A model generated the notes under the pieces. The model worked only from the letters and a program-made list of their open reading frames with translations, was not told the DNA's origin and searched no databases. From Amycolatopsis sp. NBRC 101858 (GTDB lineage Bacteria > Actinomycetota > Actinomycetes > Mycobacteriales > Pseudonocardiaceae), in contig NZ_BSTD01000004.1 of assembly GCF_030269325.1 (NCBI RefSeq), positions 350,558 to 414,557 on the forward strand: a stretch of 64,000 bases of DNA, in the 5' to 3' direction. A program made the position numbers and the translations under genes. Positions 15,569 to 23,837 of the stretch are shown piece by piece (the first letter of the stretch is position 1; every line of letters starts with the position of its first letter).

Positions 15569-16903
15569 TCAGTCCAGCATGGAGTTCTTCGTCTCCGGGG
15601 CCCACTTCACCGACACCACGAGCCCGACCACCAGGACCAGCGTCAGGATCAGCATCGTCGGCGAATAGCCGATTCCGTCCAGGGCCAGCGGCAGCAGGAA
15701 CGTGCCGATCGCCGAGCCCACGCGGCTCAGTCCGTTCAGGAGCCCGACGCCCGAGCTGCGCAGGTCCGTCGGGAACAGCTCCGGCGGGTACACCTGGTCG
15801 AGGTTGACCGCCGCCGACATGGTGAACGTGAAGACCAGGAACAGCGGGAACAGCAGCGCCGTCGGGGCGTCCGGCCAGACCGCCATCGGGGCCATCGTCA
15901 CGATCAGCACCACGAACGACCAGATCGTCAGGCCGCGGCGGGTCATCTTCGCCACCAGCCACAGGCCGCCGAAGCTGCCCAGCAGCAGGAACAGGTTCAG
16001 GATGCCGTCGCTGGTCGTGTCCTCCTCGCCGATGCCGATCTTGAGCAGCACCAGCGGCAGGAACGTGTAGATCGCGAAGTACGGGATGACCTGCGCGTTG
16101 TAGAAGATCGCGCCGAACGCGGTGGCGCGCCGGTACTGCTTGCCGAACAGCTCGCGGTACCGCGCCCGCCGCTCCGGGCGGTGGGTGGCCACCAGCTGCT
16201 CGAACGCCGCTGCGTCGCCGCGCAGCCGGCGCACCACCGCGCGGGCCTGGTCGAGGCGGCCCTGCGTCAGCAGCCAGCGCGGGGACTCGGGGACGCCGAT
16301 GCGCAGCAGCACCACGGCGATCGCCGGGACACAGCTCGTCGCCAGCAGCCAGCGCCACGAGTCGCCGCCCAGGGAGACCAGGTAGTTGCCCAGGAAGAAC
16401 GCCGCGACGTAGCCCACGGTCCACAGCACCGTCAACGACGCCAGCAGCCCGCCGCGGTACTTGCGGGGGACGAACTCCGCGACGAGGGTCGGCCCCAGTG
16501 CGTAGTCGGCACCGATGCCTATCCCGATCAAGAGCCGCAGGATGAACAGCTGCACGGGATCCTGCACGAAGAACTCCGCGGCCGACGCGACGGCGATCAG
16601 CAGGAAGTCCACAGTGTACAGTCGCTGGCGGCCGATCTTGTCCGCCGCCCAGCCGACCAGCACGCTGCCGAGGAAGATCCCGATCAGCGCCGACGCGCCG
16701 AGCAGGCCCTCCCACACCGCGCCGAACCCGAGCGAGGACGCGATCACCGGCAGGGCGATGCTGATGATGCCCAGCTCGTAGCCGTCGGAGTAGTTGGCGC
16801 AGAACGTCAGCGCCGTGATGCGCAGGTGGAACCGGTTGAGGGGGACGTCGTCGAAAGCTGTGACCGCCTCACTCGGGGAGGAAGAGGTCTTGCTCTGCGG
16901 CAT
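15569..16903 (-). CDS. MFS transporter (metabolite/sugar porter-like)
   Basis: 444 residues, 12 predicted helices. It carries the loop-2 motif VGWAADKIGRQRLYTVDF, the R-x-G-R type porter loop, and IGIGIGADYALGPTLVAEFVPRKYRG in helices 4-5, a signature of the sugar/aromatic-acid porter branch with a central cytoplasmic loop at about residues 190-240. ATG 16903 lies inside the 3' end of the upstream RpiR gene (35-bp overlap), so both are co-transcribed. Uptake of the substrate of the neighbouring lyase or of a carbohydrate sensed by RpiR is plausible but unproven. Confidence 0.85.
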   Translation of the reverse strand: MPQSKTSSSPSEAVTAFDDVPLNRFHLRITALTFCANYSDGYELGIISIALPVIASSLGFGAVWEGLLGASALIGIFLGSVLVGWAADKIGRQRLYTVDFLLIAVASAAEFFVQDPVQLFILRLLIGIGIGADYALGPTLVAEFVPRKYRGGLLASLTVLWTVGYVAAFFLGNYLVSLGGDSWRWLLATSCVPAIAVVLLRIGVPESPRWLLTQGRLDQARAVVRRLRGDAAAFEQLVATHRPERRARYRELFGKQYRRATAFGAIFYNAQVIPYFAIYTFLPLVLLKIGIGEEDTTSDGILNLFLLLGSFGGLWLVAKMTRRGLTIWSFVVLIVTMAPMAVWPDAPTALLFPLFLVFTFTMSAAVNLDQVYPPELFPTDLRSSGVGLLNGLSRVGSAIGTFLLPLALDGIGYSPTMLILTLVLVVGLVVSVKWAPETKNSMLD

Positions 16904-17693
16904 AGTCTTCGAAGCCTTCCAGTCGTTGCCGGGCCGTGGCGCCGGCCGCGTCGGCCATCGCCTCGACCAGCGCCACGGTCAGCGAGACGACCGCGGCGTG
17001 GGAGTCGAACACGAACTCCGACGCGACGCCCGCGCTGAGCACGTCGTCGGCGAGGGGGGTCAGCGCCGTGACGGGCCGGTCCGTGATCAGGAGGGTGCGC
17101 AGGCCCAGCGCGCGGGCCTGCTCGAGCGCGGCGGCGCTTTCCCGCGGGTAGCGGGGGAGCGCGACCAGGACCAGCGTTCGCGCGCCGCACCGGTGGGCGT
17201 GGCGCAGGGAGTCGCCGAAGACGCTGCCGGAGTCGGTCAGCAGCCGGACGTCCGGGTGGATCTTCGTGGCCAGGTAAGCGAAAGCGGCCGCTTGGGCCGC
17301 GGAGACGCGGTAGCCCGCCACGACGAGCGGGACGGATTCCATGAGCCCCGCCGCGAGCGTCCGCAGGCGGGTGTCGTCGGCCAGCTGCGCCCGCAGTGCG
17401 CCCAGGTTCCGGACGTCGGCGTCGATCGCGTCCTGGAACTTGTTGCCGCCGCACTCCGGCTCGGGCTCGGCCGCCGCTTCCCGCAGGTAGCGGCGGAACC
17501 CGGCATAGCCGTCGAACCCGAGCAACGCGACGAACCGGGTGACCGACGGCTGGCTGACCTGCGCGTACTCGGCGAGCTCGGCGCTGGTGAGCGCCACGGC
17601 CTCGGCCGCGTGGTCGGCGAGGTAGCTGGCGATGCGCCGCTGCGCCGGGGTCAGCCGGTGGGCGGTGAGCAGCTCGTGCAGCGACCGGGGCAC
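16869..17693 (-). CDS. MurR/RpiR-family transcriptional regulator
   Basis: 274 residues, GTG 17693. The N-terminal HTH_6 domain (LTPAQRRIASYLADHAAEAVALTSAELAEYAQVSQPSVTRFVALLGFDGYAGFRRYL, residues 14-70) is followed by a SIS sugar-phosphate-binding domain at about 120-250 (VVAGYRVSAAQAAAFAYLATK, LVLVALPRYPRES). RpiR members usually sense phosphorylated sugars. It leads the operon with the MFS transporter and is divergent from the aromatic amino acid lyase gene, with an AT-rich region of TGAA/TTCA dyads between them. Confidence 0.92.
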   Translation of the reverse strand: MPRSLHELLTAHRLTPAQRRIASYLADHAAEAVALTSAELAEYAQVSQPSVTRFVALLGFDGYAGFRRYLREAAAEPEPECGGNKFQDAIDADVRNLGALRAQLADDTRLRTLAAGLMESVPLVVAGYRVSAAQAAAFAYLATKIHPDVRLLTDSGSVFGDSLRHAHRCGARTLVLVALPRYPRESAAALEQARALGLRTLLITDRPVTALTPLADDVLSAGVASEFVFDSHAAVVSLTVALVEAMADAAGATARQRLEGFEDYAAEQDLFLPE

Positions 17694-17711
17694 CGGGTCT
17701 CCGTCCTTGTG

Positions 17712-17755
17712 TGAATGAGTAGTTTCATGTCACCTTAAGAATGAATGAAAACTTG
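17712..17755. promoter_or_regulatory. AT-rich TGAA/TTCA dyads between RpiR and lyase genes (candidate RpiR operators)
   Basis: TGAATGAGTAGTTTCA (17712-17727) is a TGAA...TTCA dyad. GAATGAATGAAAACTTG follows at about 17739-17755 and repeats the GAATGA word. The AT-rich composition is exceptional for this window, and RpiR-family sites are typically TGAAA/TTTCA palindromes. Regulation of both divergent units is inferred from position. Confidence 0.5.
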
Positions 17756-17783
17756 TCAAGAGCGCTTGTTAAGGAAGGTGGCG

Positions 17784-19226
17784 ATGACCGACACCAACCG
17801 CATCGAGATCAGCGGGACCGGCCTCCGGTGCGCCGACGTGGTGCGCGTGGCCCGGCGCAGCGCGTCGACGGAGCTCGGCGCCGACGCGCTGAAGAGGGCG
17901 GAGTCGAGCTATCAGCTGGCCGTCGAGCTGGGCGCGAAGCGCGCGGTCTACGGCCGCACGACCGGGGTCGGCGCGAACCGGCACACCGTCGTCGACCCGG
18001 AGTCGGCCGACCACCACGGCCTGCGCCTGCTGCGCAGCCACGCGGGCGGGACCGGCGACCCGCTGCCGGACGACGCCGTGCGCGCGGTGATGGCCATCCG
18101 CCTCAACCAGCTCGCCGCCGGCGGGAGCGGCGTGCACCCGCGGCTGCTGGAGGTGCTGCAGACGGCGTTGCGCGTCGGGGCGCTCCCGCACGTCCACTCG
18201 CGCGGCGCCATCGGCACCGGTGACCTCGCCCAGCTCGCGGAGATCGCCCTGACGCTCGCGGGGGAGCTGCCGTGGGCGGCGGGCGACCTCGACCCGGTCG
18301 CGATCAGCCCGGGCGACGCGCTGGCGTTCATCTCCAGCAACGCCGCCACCCTCGCTGAGGCCGTCCTGGCCTGGCACGACCTGAGCCGGCTGCTCGCCGC
18401 GAGCCACGTCGTCACGGCGCTGACGTTCTGCGCGCTCGGCGGCTCGGCCGAGGCGTACTCGGAGCGCGTCCACGCCGCGCGGCCGCACCCGGGCGCCGTC
18501 CACTGTGCTGCCGAAATGCGCCGCCTGCTCACCGGTGCCGCCGAAGGGCGGCGGCTGCAGGATCCGTTCGGGCTACGGGCGTTCCCGCAGGTGCAGGCCC
18601 CGGCGCTGGACGCCGTGGCGGCCGTCGAAAGCGTGCTGGCCATCGACATCAACGCCGCCGCGGAGAACCCGCTGATCGACGTCGAGACCGAGCAGGCCTA
18701 CCACCACGGCCAGTTCTCGACCGCGCACGTGGCGCTGGCGTTCGACCAGCTGCGCGCGGCGCTGCACCACGTCGCGGAGCTGTCCACCGCGCGGCTGGGC
18801 GACCTGGTGGAGCCGGACCTGAGCGGGCTGCCGCCGTTCCTCGCCGAGGGGCCGGCGGGCAGCTCGGGGATCATGATCCTCGAGTACGTCGCCCACGACG
18901 CGCTGGGCACGCTGCGGCACGCGGCCTCGCCGGTCACGCTCGGGACCGCGGTGATCTCCCGCGGGCTGGAGGACCACGCGAGCTTCTCGACGCACGCCGT
19001 CCGCAGCACCGTCGCCGCCACCGCCGCGTACCGGACGGTGCTGGCGTGCGAGCTGCTCGCCGCGATCCGCGCGCTGCGGCTGTCCGGGGTCCGGCTACCG
19101 GACACGCCGCTGCGGGAGGCGTTCCGCCTCGCCGACGGCGGCCTCCCGCACATCCCGGAGGACCACCCGCTCAGCGCGGAGATCAAGCAGGCCGAGCGGC
19201 TCCTGGACCGGCTGGCCGTGCTGTGA
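17784..19226 (+). CDS. Aromatic amino acid lyase family (histidine ammonia-lyase-like) with altered MIO triad
   Basis: 480 residues. Family blocks are present: YGRTTGVGANRHT (residues 53-65, the catalytic-Tyr loop), SSNAATLAEAVL, QDPFGLRAFPQVQ and AENPLID. In canonical enzymes Ala-Ser-Gly cyclises into the MIO cofactor within a GASGDLxPL motif; here the aligned stretch is GAIGTGDLAQLAEIAL, so the triad reads Gly144-Thr145-Gly146. The Phe/Pro of the following loop is also changed. Whether MIO can form with Thr is doubtful, so the enzyme may be a non-MIO homologue or use a different chemistry. Start ATG 17784 follows AAGGAAGG. It is divergent from RpiR/MFS. Confidence 0.8.
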   Translation: MTDTNRIEISGTGLRCADVVRVARRSASTELGADALKRAESSYQLAVELGAKRAVYGRTTGVGANRHTVVDPESADHHGLRLLRSHAGGTGDPLPDDAVRAVMAIRLNQLAAGGSGVHPRLLEVLQTALRVGALPHVHSRGAIGTGDLAQLAEIALTLAGELPWAAGDLDPVAISPGDALAFISSNAATLAEAVLAWHDLSRLLAASHVVTALTFCALGGSAEAYSERVHAARPHPGAVHCAAEMRRLLTGAAEGRRLQDPFGLRAFPQVQAPALDAVAAVESVLAIDINAAAENPLIDVETEQAYHHGQFSTAHVALAFDQLRAALHHVAELSTARLGDLVEPDLSGLPPFLAEGPAGSSGIMILEYVAHDALGTLRHAASPVTLGTAVISRGLEDHASFSTHAVRSTVAATAAYRTVLACELLAAIRALRLSGVRLPDTPLREAFRLADGGLPHIPEDHPLSAEIKQAERLLDRLAVL

Positions 19227-19286
19227 TGCCCCGCCAGTCACGCGTGATGCCCGCCGGATCACGCGTGCTGCCTTTCGGGACACGGG
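19224..19286 (+). repeat. Three tandem 21-bp imperfect repeats following the lyase stop codon
   Basis: Units 19224-19244 and 19245-19265 differ at only a few positions (TGATGCCCGCCGGATCACGCG for the second); unit 3 (19266-19286) is more diverged (TGCTGCCTTTCGGGACACG). The array starts on the TGA of the lyase gene and ends just before the stop of the convergent lipoprotein gene. CACGCGTG palindromes result at the unit junctions. It may work as a convergent terminator or be a small intergenic repeat. Confidence 0.6.
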
Positions 19287-19291
19287 TCCGC

Positions 19292-19669
19292 TCAGAGGCC
19301 GCACGCCTTGGTCAGCGCGGCGACCTGCTCGGACTTGCGCCGCACCCAGTCCGCCGGGCCGGTGACCAGGTCGTCGACCGTGGTCTCGCGCAGCGTGGTC
19401 GCCAGGGAGCCGATCGCCTCGCCGGCGGTCGTGCCGGCGGCCCGTTCCGCGAGGGCCGTCAGCTCCCGGCCGGCCTCGTGCGCGCGGTCCGCCGCGGCTT
19501 GCGGGTCGGCGAGGTCGGGAGTGGCGGTGGCGATCCGGACCGCTTCGGTGCAGACGCTGACCGTCGTGGCGGCGTCGCCGACGCGGCCGGCGGTTTCGGA
19601 GGCCTGGCCGCAGCCCGCGAGAGCCAGCAGGAGACCGCCGGCGATGGCTGCCGTCGTGAGTCGTTTCAT
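19292..19669 (-). CDS. Small secreted lipoprotein of unknown function
   Basis: 125 residues: a signal peptide (MKRLTTAAIAGGLLLALAGCG) with lipobox L-A-G-C at residues 17-20, so the mature protein should be anchored at Cys20. The rest is helical and Ala-rich (ADRAHEAGRELTALAERAAG), with a second conserved Cys near the C-terminus (TKACGL) and one at about residue 40 (VSVCTEAV) that may form a disulfide. I do not recognise a family. Its ATG overlaps the stop of TerC (ATGA at 19666-19669), so it is translated from the riboswitch-led transcript, linking it to metal or envelope homeostasis by context only. Confidence 0.8.
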   Translation of the reverse strand: MKRLTTAAIAGGLLLALAGCGQASETAGRVGDAATTVSVCTEAVRIATATPDLADPQAAADRAHEAGRELTALAERAAGTTAGEAIGSLATTLRETTVDDLVTGPADWVRRKSEQVAALTKACGL

Positions 19670-20598
19670 CGGGTTTTCCCTTCGACCGGAACGTTGCGCG
19701 TCTTGAGGAGGCTGGCGGCGACCGCCGTCGCGAGGATGAGGCCGACCACGCCGAGCGAAAGCGCCGTCGGGATCTTCCAGATCTCCAGCAGCAGCATCTT
19801 CACGCCGACCCAGACGAGCACCATCGCCAGGCCGAACTTGAGGTAGACGAACCGGTGCATGAGGTCGGCGAGCAGGAAGTACAGGGCGCGCAGGCCGAGG
19901 ATGGCGAACGCGTTCGACGTGAACACCAGGAACGGTTCCTGCGTCACGGCGAAGATCGCGGGGATCGAGTCGACCGCGAAGACGACGTCGGTGACCTCGA
20001 TCAGCACCAGCACCGCGAGCAGCGGCGTCGCCACCCAGCGGCCCGCCTCGCGGACGAGGAACTTCTTGCCGTGGTGGACATCCGTCGACGGGACGAGCCT
20101 GCGGAAGACGCGCAGGACGACGTTCTGGTCGTAGTCCACCGTCTCCGAGCGGTGCAGCCCCATCCGGATGCCGGTGAGGACGAGGAAAGCGCCGAACACG
20201 TAGAGGATCCAGGCGAAGCTCGCGAGCAGCGCCGAGCCGGCGGCGATGAACACCGCCCGGAAGACCAGGGCGCCGATGACGCCGTAGAACAGGATGCGGT
20301 GCTGGTGTTCGCGAGGCACGGCGAAGTAGCCGAAGATGATCGCGAACACGAAGACGTTGTCGACGGCCAGGGATTTCTCGATCACGTAGCCGGCGAAGTA
20401 CTGGCCGGCGAGCTCCCCGCCCCAGACCCACCAGACGACCGCGCCGAACGCGACGCCCAGCGCGACCCACACCGCGGACCACGTGAGCGCTTCGCGGACG
20501 CCGACGACGTGCGCCTTGCGGTGGGCGAACAGGTCGACCGCGAGCATCAGCAGGATGACGCCCAGCACGGCGGCCCAGGCCCAGATGGGGACGGTCAC
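19666..20598 (-). CDS. TerC-family integral membrane protein (putative manganese exporter)
   Basis: 310 residues with about nine transmembrane helices. TerC signatures are the acidic intramembrane motifs EKSLAVDNVFVFAIIF (residues 74-89) and IEVTDVVFAVDSIPAIFAVT (about 205-224). TerC/Alx proteins export Mn2+ in several bacteria, and the gene is preceded by a yybP-ykoY-type manganese riboswitch, which supports that role here. GTG 20598 has GGAGGAG six bases upstream; that ribosome-binding site lies in the 3' arm of a hairpin. The downstream lipoprotein gene is coupled to it. Confidence 0.92.
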   Translation of the reverse strand: MTVPIWAWAAVLGVILLMLAVDLFAHRKAHVVGVREALTWSAVWVALGVAFGAVVWWVWGGELAGQYFAGYVIEKSLAVDNVFVFAIIFGYFAVPREHQHRILFYGVIGALVFRAVFIAAGSALLASFAWILYVFGAFLVLTGIRMGLHRSETVDYDQNVVLRVFRRLVPSTDVHHGKKFLVREAGRWVATPLLAVLVLIEVTDVVFAVDSIPAIFAVTQEPFLVFTSNAFAILGLRALYFLLADLMHRFVYLKFGLAMVLVWVGVKMLLLEIWKIPTALSLGVVGLILATAVAASLLKTRNVPVEGKTR

Positions 20599-20603
20599 GG
20601 CAC

Positions 20604-20735
20604 ACTCCTCCGGTTCGGTGGCGAACCGGAGGTCTTCCCGACCACCCAGAAGGTGGCGCCGGCACCGGGTCTGCGCAGAGGCAGCCGTATTGACGATGCC
20701 GGACCGAGCGGGTACTCCCCTCCGTCTCCTCCAGA
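20604..20735 (-). ncRNA. yybP-ykoY-type (Mn2+) riboswitch with translational expression platform upstream of terC
   Basis: On the minus strand the leader carries the conserved aptamer elements: GGGGAGUA (20720-20713), CGUCAAUACG (20695-20686), a GCCACC...GGUGGU stem, and GGGAAGACC near 20640-20631. P1 can form between CGGAGG (20724-20719) and CCTCCG (20632-20627). The same CTCCG begins a perfect 10-bp hairpin, CTCCGGTTCG/CGAACCGGAG, whose 3' arm includes the terC Shine-Dalgarno GGAGGAG. Metal-bound P1 would free the ribosome site: an ON switch for a Mn exporter. Consensus recalled from the Rfam family. Confidence 0.85.
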
Positions 20736-20784
20736 ATGACGAACTGCGCTTCGTCTGTCAAGTGTGGACGGCTATGCTGCGACG

Positions 20785-21078
20785 ATGGCCACGTGGACGT
20801 TCCTGAGCAACCACGCGCACGTTCTGCTGTGCCTGGCGGAGAACCCGGACCACCGGCTGCACGACATCGCCGAGCGCGTCGGCATCACCGAACGGGGCGT
20901 GCAGCTGATCCTCGCGGACCTGATCGCGGACGGGTACGTCGAACGCGAGCGCGTGGGCCGGCGCAACCACTACACGATCCACCCCGAAAGCCGCCTGCGT
21001 CACCCGCTCGAGGCGCACCACCGGGTGGCCGAGCTGGTCGAGGCCCTCGGGCCCGAGCGTCACCAGACGAACTGCTGA
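20785..21078 (+). CDS. Small winged-helix DNA-binding protein
   Basis: 97 residues consisting of little more than one winged helix: FLSNHAHVLLCLAENPDHRLHDIAERVGITERGVQLILADLIADGYVERERVGRRNHYTIHP. The pattern matches the ArsR/MarR-like superfamily (helix-turn-helix at about residues 24-45, wing at about 53-65) without ligand-binding cysteines. Start ATG 20785 is chosen over 20764. It is divergent from the TerC riboswitch leader. The last 19 bp overlap the convergent SDR gene. Its target is unknown. Confidence 0.85.
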   Translation: MATWTFLSNHAHVLLCLAENPDHRLHDIAERVGITERGVQLILADLIADGYVERERVGRRNHYTIHPESRLRHPLEAHHRVAELVEALGPERHQTNC

Positions 21079-21782
21079 CCGCCGTCGATGTCGTAGGTCG
21101 CGCCGGTGAGGGCCGTGTTCGTCATGAGGTGGACCGCCAGCGCGGCGACGTCCGCGGGGCCTACGACGCGGCCGATCGGGAGCGTCGCCCGCAGCTCGGC
21201 CCGGCGCTCCTCCAGCTTGTCGCCGAGCAGCGTCGCCGACAACGGCGTGTCGACGAACCCCGCGGCGATCAGGTTGACGCGCACCGGCGCCAGTTCCAGC
21301 GCGAGGGCCGCGGTGAACGGTGGCATTGCGGCGGTCGCGGCCGAGACGATGCCGAGCCCGTGCCCGATGCGGCGGCCGCCGGTGCCGCCCATCAGCAGCA
21401 GCGAGCCGCCGGGGCGCATCTTCGGGGCCGCGTGGCGGGCGACCTCGAGCGCGACCGAGATGTGGCCGCCGACCGCCGTGCGCACGTCGTCGGCGGTCAT
21501 CTCCAGCAGCGGCCCGTAGTGCGGGCCGCCCGCGGTGACCAGGACGTGGTCGACCGTCCCGGGCAGGTCCGCGAAGAAGCTCGCCACCGCGGCCGGGTCG
21601 GTGGCGTCGAACGCAGCCGTGCTCCGCGCCCCCACGGCGTCCGCCGCCTGCGCGAGCTTGCCGGGGTCGCGGCCGGTGAGCACGACCTCGGCGCCCTCGG
21701 CGCGGGCCAGCCGCGCCGTCTCCAAACCGATCCCCGCGCTGCCGCCGACCAGCACGACCGTCTGCCCGTTCAACCCGCTCAT
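21060..21782 (-). CDS. Short-chain dehydrogenase/reductase (SDR)
   Basis: 240 residues: VVLVGGSAGIGLETARLA (TGxxxGxG fold with TG replaced by VG), VTAGG in place of NNAG, and the C-terminal ATYDIDGGQQFVW. The expected Tyr-x-x-x-Lys is not obvious: the region GIVSAATAAMPPFTAALALEL has no Tyr, so it belongs to the group of atypical SDRs resembling the YciK/oxidoreductase subset that lack the classical catalytic Tyr. Enzymatic competence is therefore uncertain. ATG 21782. It converges on the winged-helix gene and is divergent from kup. Confidence 0.8.
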   Translation of the reverse strand: MSGLNGQTVVLVGGSAGIGLETARLARAEGAEVVLTGRDPGKLAQAADAVGARSTAAFDATDPAAVASFFADLPGTVDHVLVTAGGPHYGPLLEMTADDVRTAVGGHISVALEVARHAAPKMRPGGSLLLMGGTGGRRIGHGLGIVSAATAAMPPFTAALALELAPVRVNLIAAGFVDTPLSATLLGDKLEERRAELRATLPIGRVVGPADVAALAVHLMTNTALTGATYDIDGGQQFVW

Positions 21783-21944
21783 CCCGACCTCCCCGGCCAC
21801 CGTAACGCGCCGGGGCGACCCATGGCGCCGGACTTCCCCGGCGGGTGAACCGGCGCTAAGAAACCGTAAATATCGGGGGAACCCCTCCCCGGCGCGGCGC
21901 GGAAGGCCGCGCCCGGCCGAAGGGGACCAGTAGGGTCCGGTCCC

Positions 21945-23837
21945 GTGAACCAGGAGACTGTGCGCCCGGCGCTGGTGGTCGGCGCGCTCGGCGTCGTGTT
22001 CGGGGACATCGGCACCAGCCCGATCTACACGCTGCAGACCGTCTTCAGCCCGAGCGACCCGCACCCGGTCCCGGTGAGCGCGGACAACGTCTTCGGCGTG
22101 GTCTCGCTGATCTTCTGGTCGGTGCTGGTCATCGTGACCGTCACCTACGTGCTGCTGGCCATGCGCGCCGACAACGACGGCGAGGGCGGCATCATGGCCC
22201 TCATCACCCAGCTGCGGCGCGGGTCGCGGACCGGCCGGACCGCACTGGTGCTGGCCGGGCTCGGGATCTTCGGCGCCGCCCTGTTCTTCGGCGACAGCAT
22301 GATCACCCCGGCGATCTCGGTGCTGTCCGCGGTCGAGGGCCTCAAGGTCGTCTCGGACGGCCTCGACGCCTGGATCGTGCCGATCACCGCCGTGATCATC
22401 ATCGGGCTGTTCCTGGTGCAGCGGCGGGGCACCGCCGCGGTCGGCCGGGTGTTCGGGCCCGTGATGATCGCCTGGTTCGGGGTGATCGGCGCGTGCGGCG
22501 TGGCCGGGATCGCCGGGCACCCGGAGATCCTCAAGGCGCTCTCGCCGACGTACGCGATCGGCTTCATGGCCGGGCACTTCGACATCGCGTTCTTCACGCT
22601 GGCCGCGGTCGTGCTGGCGGTCACCGGCGCCGAAGCGCTGTACGCCGACATGGGCCACTTCGGCCGGAAGGCGATCACCCGGGGCTGGTTGTTCCTCGTC
22701 CTGCCCGCGTGCGTGCTCAGCTACCTCGGGCAGGGCGCGCTGATCCTCGAGGACGGGGCGAACATCAGCAGCCCGTTCTTCCTGCTCGTGCCGAGCTGGG
22801 GCCGGCTGCCGATGGTGGTGCTGGCGACGGCGGCGACGGTGATCGCCTCCCAGGCGGTGATCACCGGCGCGTACTCGGTCGCCGCGCAGGCCGCCCAGCT
22901 CGGCTACCTGCCGCGGCTGCGGATCGCGCACACGTCGGAGACCGAGCGGGGCCAGATCTACGTCCCGTGGATCAACTGGCTGCTCATGGTTTCGGTGCTG
23001 ACGCTGGTCTTCGCGTTCCGCAGCTCGACGGCGCTGGCGTTCGCGTTCGGCATGGCGGTGACCGGCACGATCACCATCACGACCCTGTTGTTCTTCTTCA
23101 TCGCCCGGTCGCGGTGGGGGACGCCGCGCTGGCTGCTCGGCGCCGGCGCGGCCGTCCTGCTGACCGTGGACCTGCTGTTCGTCGCGGCCAACCTGACCAA
23201 GCTGGTGCACGGCGCGTGGCTCCCGCTGCTGATCGGCCTCACGGCGTTCACGATCATGACGACGTGGCAGCGCGGACGCCGGATCGTCACCGCCGAGCGC
23301 GAACGCCAGGAGGGGCCGCTGCGCGAGTTCATCGACGAGCTGAGCGACCGGGAGACGCCGACGCAGCGGGTCCCCGGCACGGCCGTGTTCCTCAACCGCG
23401 GCGGCCGCACGGCACCGCTGGCCCTGCGCGCCAATGCCGTGCACAACCACGTGCGGCACGAGCAGGTCGTGATCCTCTCGCTGGAGACCGAGCCGGTCCC
23501 GCGAGTGCCGGCCGAGAACCGGGTGAGCGTCGAGGACCTGGGCCACACCGACGACGGGATTGTGTTCGTCACCGCGCGCTACGGCTACATGGAGACCCCG
23601 GACGTCCCGGGCGCGCTCGCCCTGCTCGACCCGGCGCAGACCGAAGGGCGGCTGCGGCTGGACGAGGCGTCGTACTTCCTGTCCAAGATCGAGCTCCAGC
23701 GCGGCCCGGAGCCGACGATGGCGGGCTGGCGCAAGCGGCTGTTCATCGCGACGTCCTACATCACCGCGGACGCCGCGGAGTACTTCGGCCTGCCCCGGGA
23801 CCGCACGGTGATCATGGGCTCCCACATCGACGTCTAG
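21945..23837 (+). CDS. kup: KUP-system potassium uptake protein
   Basis: 630 residues with about 12 transmembrane helices in the first 430 residues and a soluble C-terminal domain. The KUP signature GDIGTSPIYTLQTVF occurs at residues 22-36; GEGGIMALITQL and FFGDSMITPAISVLSAVEG, with the conserved Gly/Asp, lie in the next helices. KUP proteins import K+ together with H+. GTG 21945; the 162-bp region upstream contains GC-rich hairpins and a TAAATAT sequence at about 21868 that could be a -10 element. Ends 4 bp into the convergent histidine kinase gene. Confidence 0.95.
   Translation: MNQETVRPALVVGALGVVFGDIGTSPIYTLQTVFSPSDPHPVPVSADNVFGVVSLIFWSVLVIVTVTYVLLAMRADNDGEGGIMALITQLRRGSRTGRTALVLAGLGIFGAALFFGDSMITPAISVLSAVEGLKVVSDGLDAWIVPITAVIIIGLFLVQRRGTAAVGRVFGPVMIAWFGVIGACGVAGIAGHPEILKALSPTYAIGFMAGHFDIAFFTLAAVVLAVTGAEALYADMGHFGRKAITRGWLFLVLPACVLSYLGQGALILEDGANISSPFFLLVPSWGRLPMVVLATAATVIASQAVITGAYSVAAQAAQLGYLPRLRIAHTSETERGQIYVPWINWLLMVSVLTLVFAFRSSTALAFAFGMAVTGTITITTLLFFFIARSRWGTPRWLLGAGAAVLLTVDLLFVAANLTKLVHGAWLPLLIGLTAFTIMTTWQRGRRIVTAERERQEGPLREFIDELSDRETPTQRVPGTAVFLNRGGRTAPLALRANAVHNHVRHEQVVILSLETEPVPRVPAENRVSVEDLGHTDDGIVFVTARYGYMETPDVPGALALLDPAQTEGRLRLDEASYFLSKIELQRGPEPTMAGWRKRLFIATSYITADAAEYFGLPRDRTVIMGSHIDV

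Noticed and set aside
21783..21944. Possible c-di-AMP riboswitch upstream of kup
   Set aside because: The leader folds into GC-rich hairpins and has AT-rich patches, but I could not match the conserved ydaO-type segments; only a generic promoter/leader is supported.
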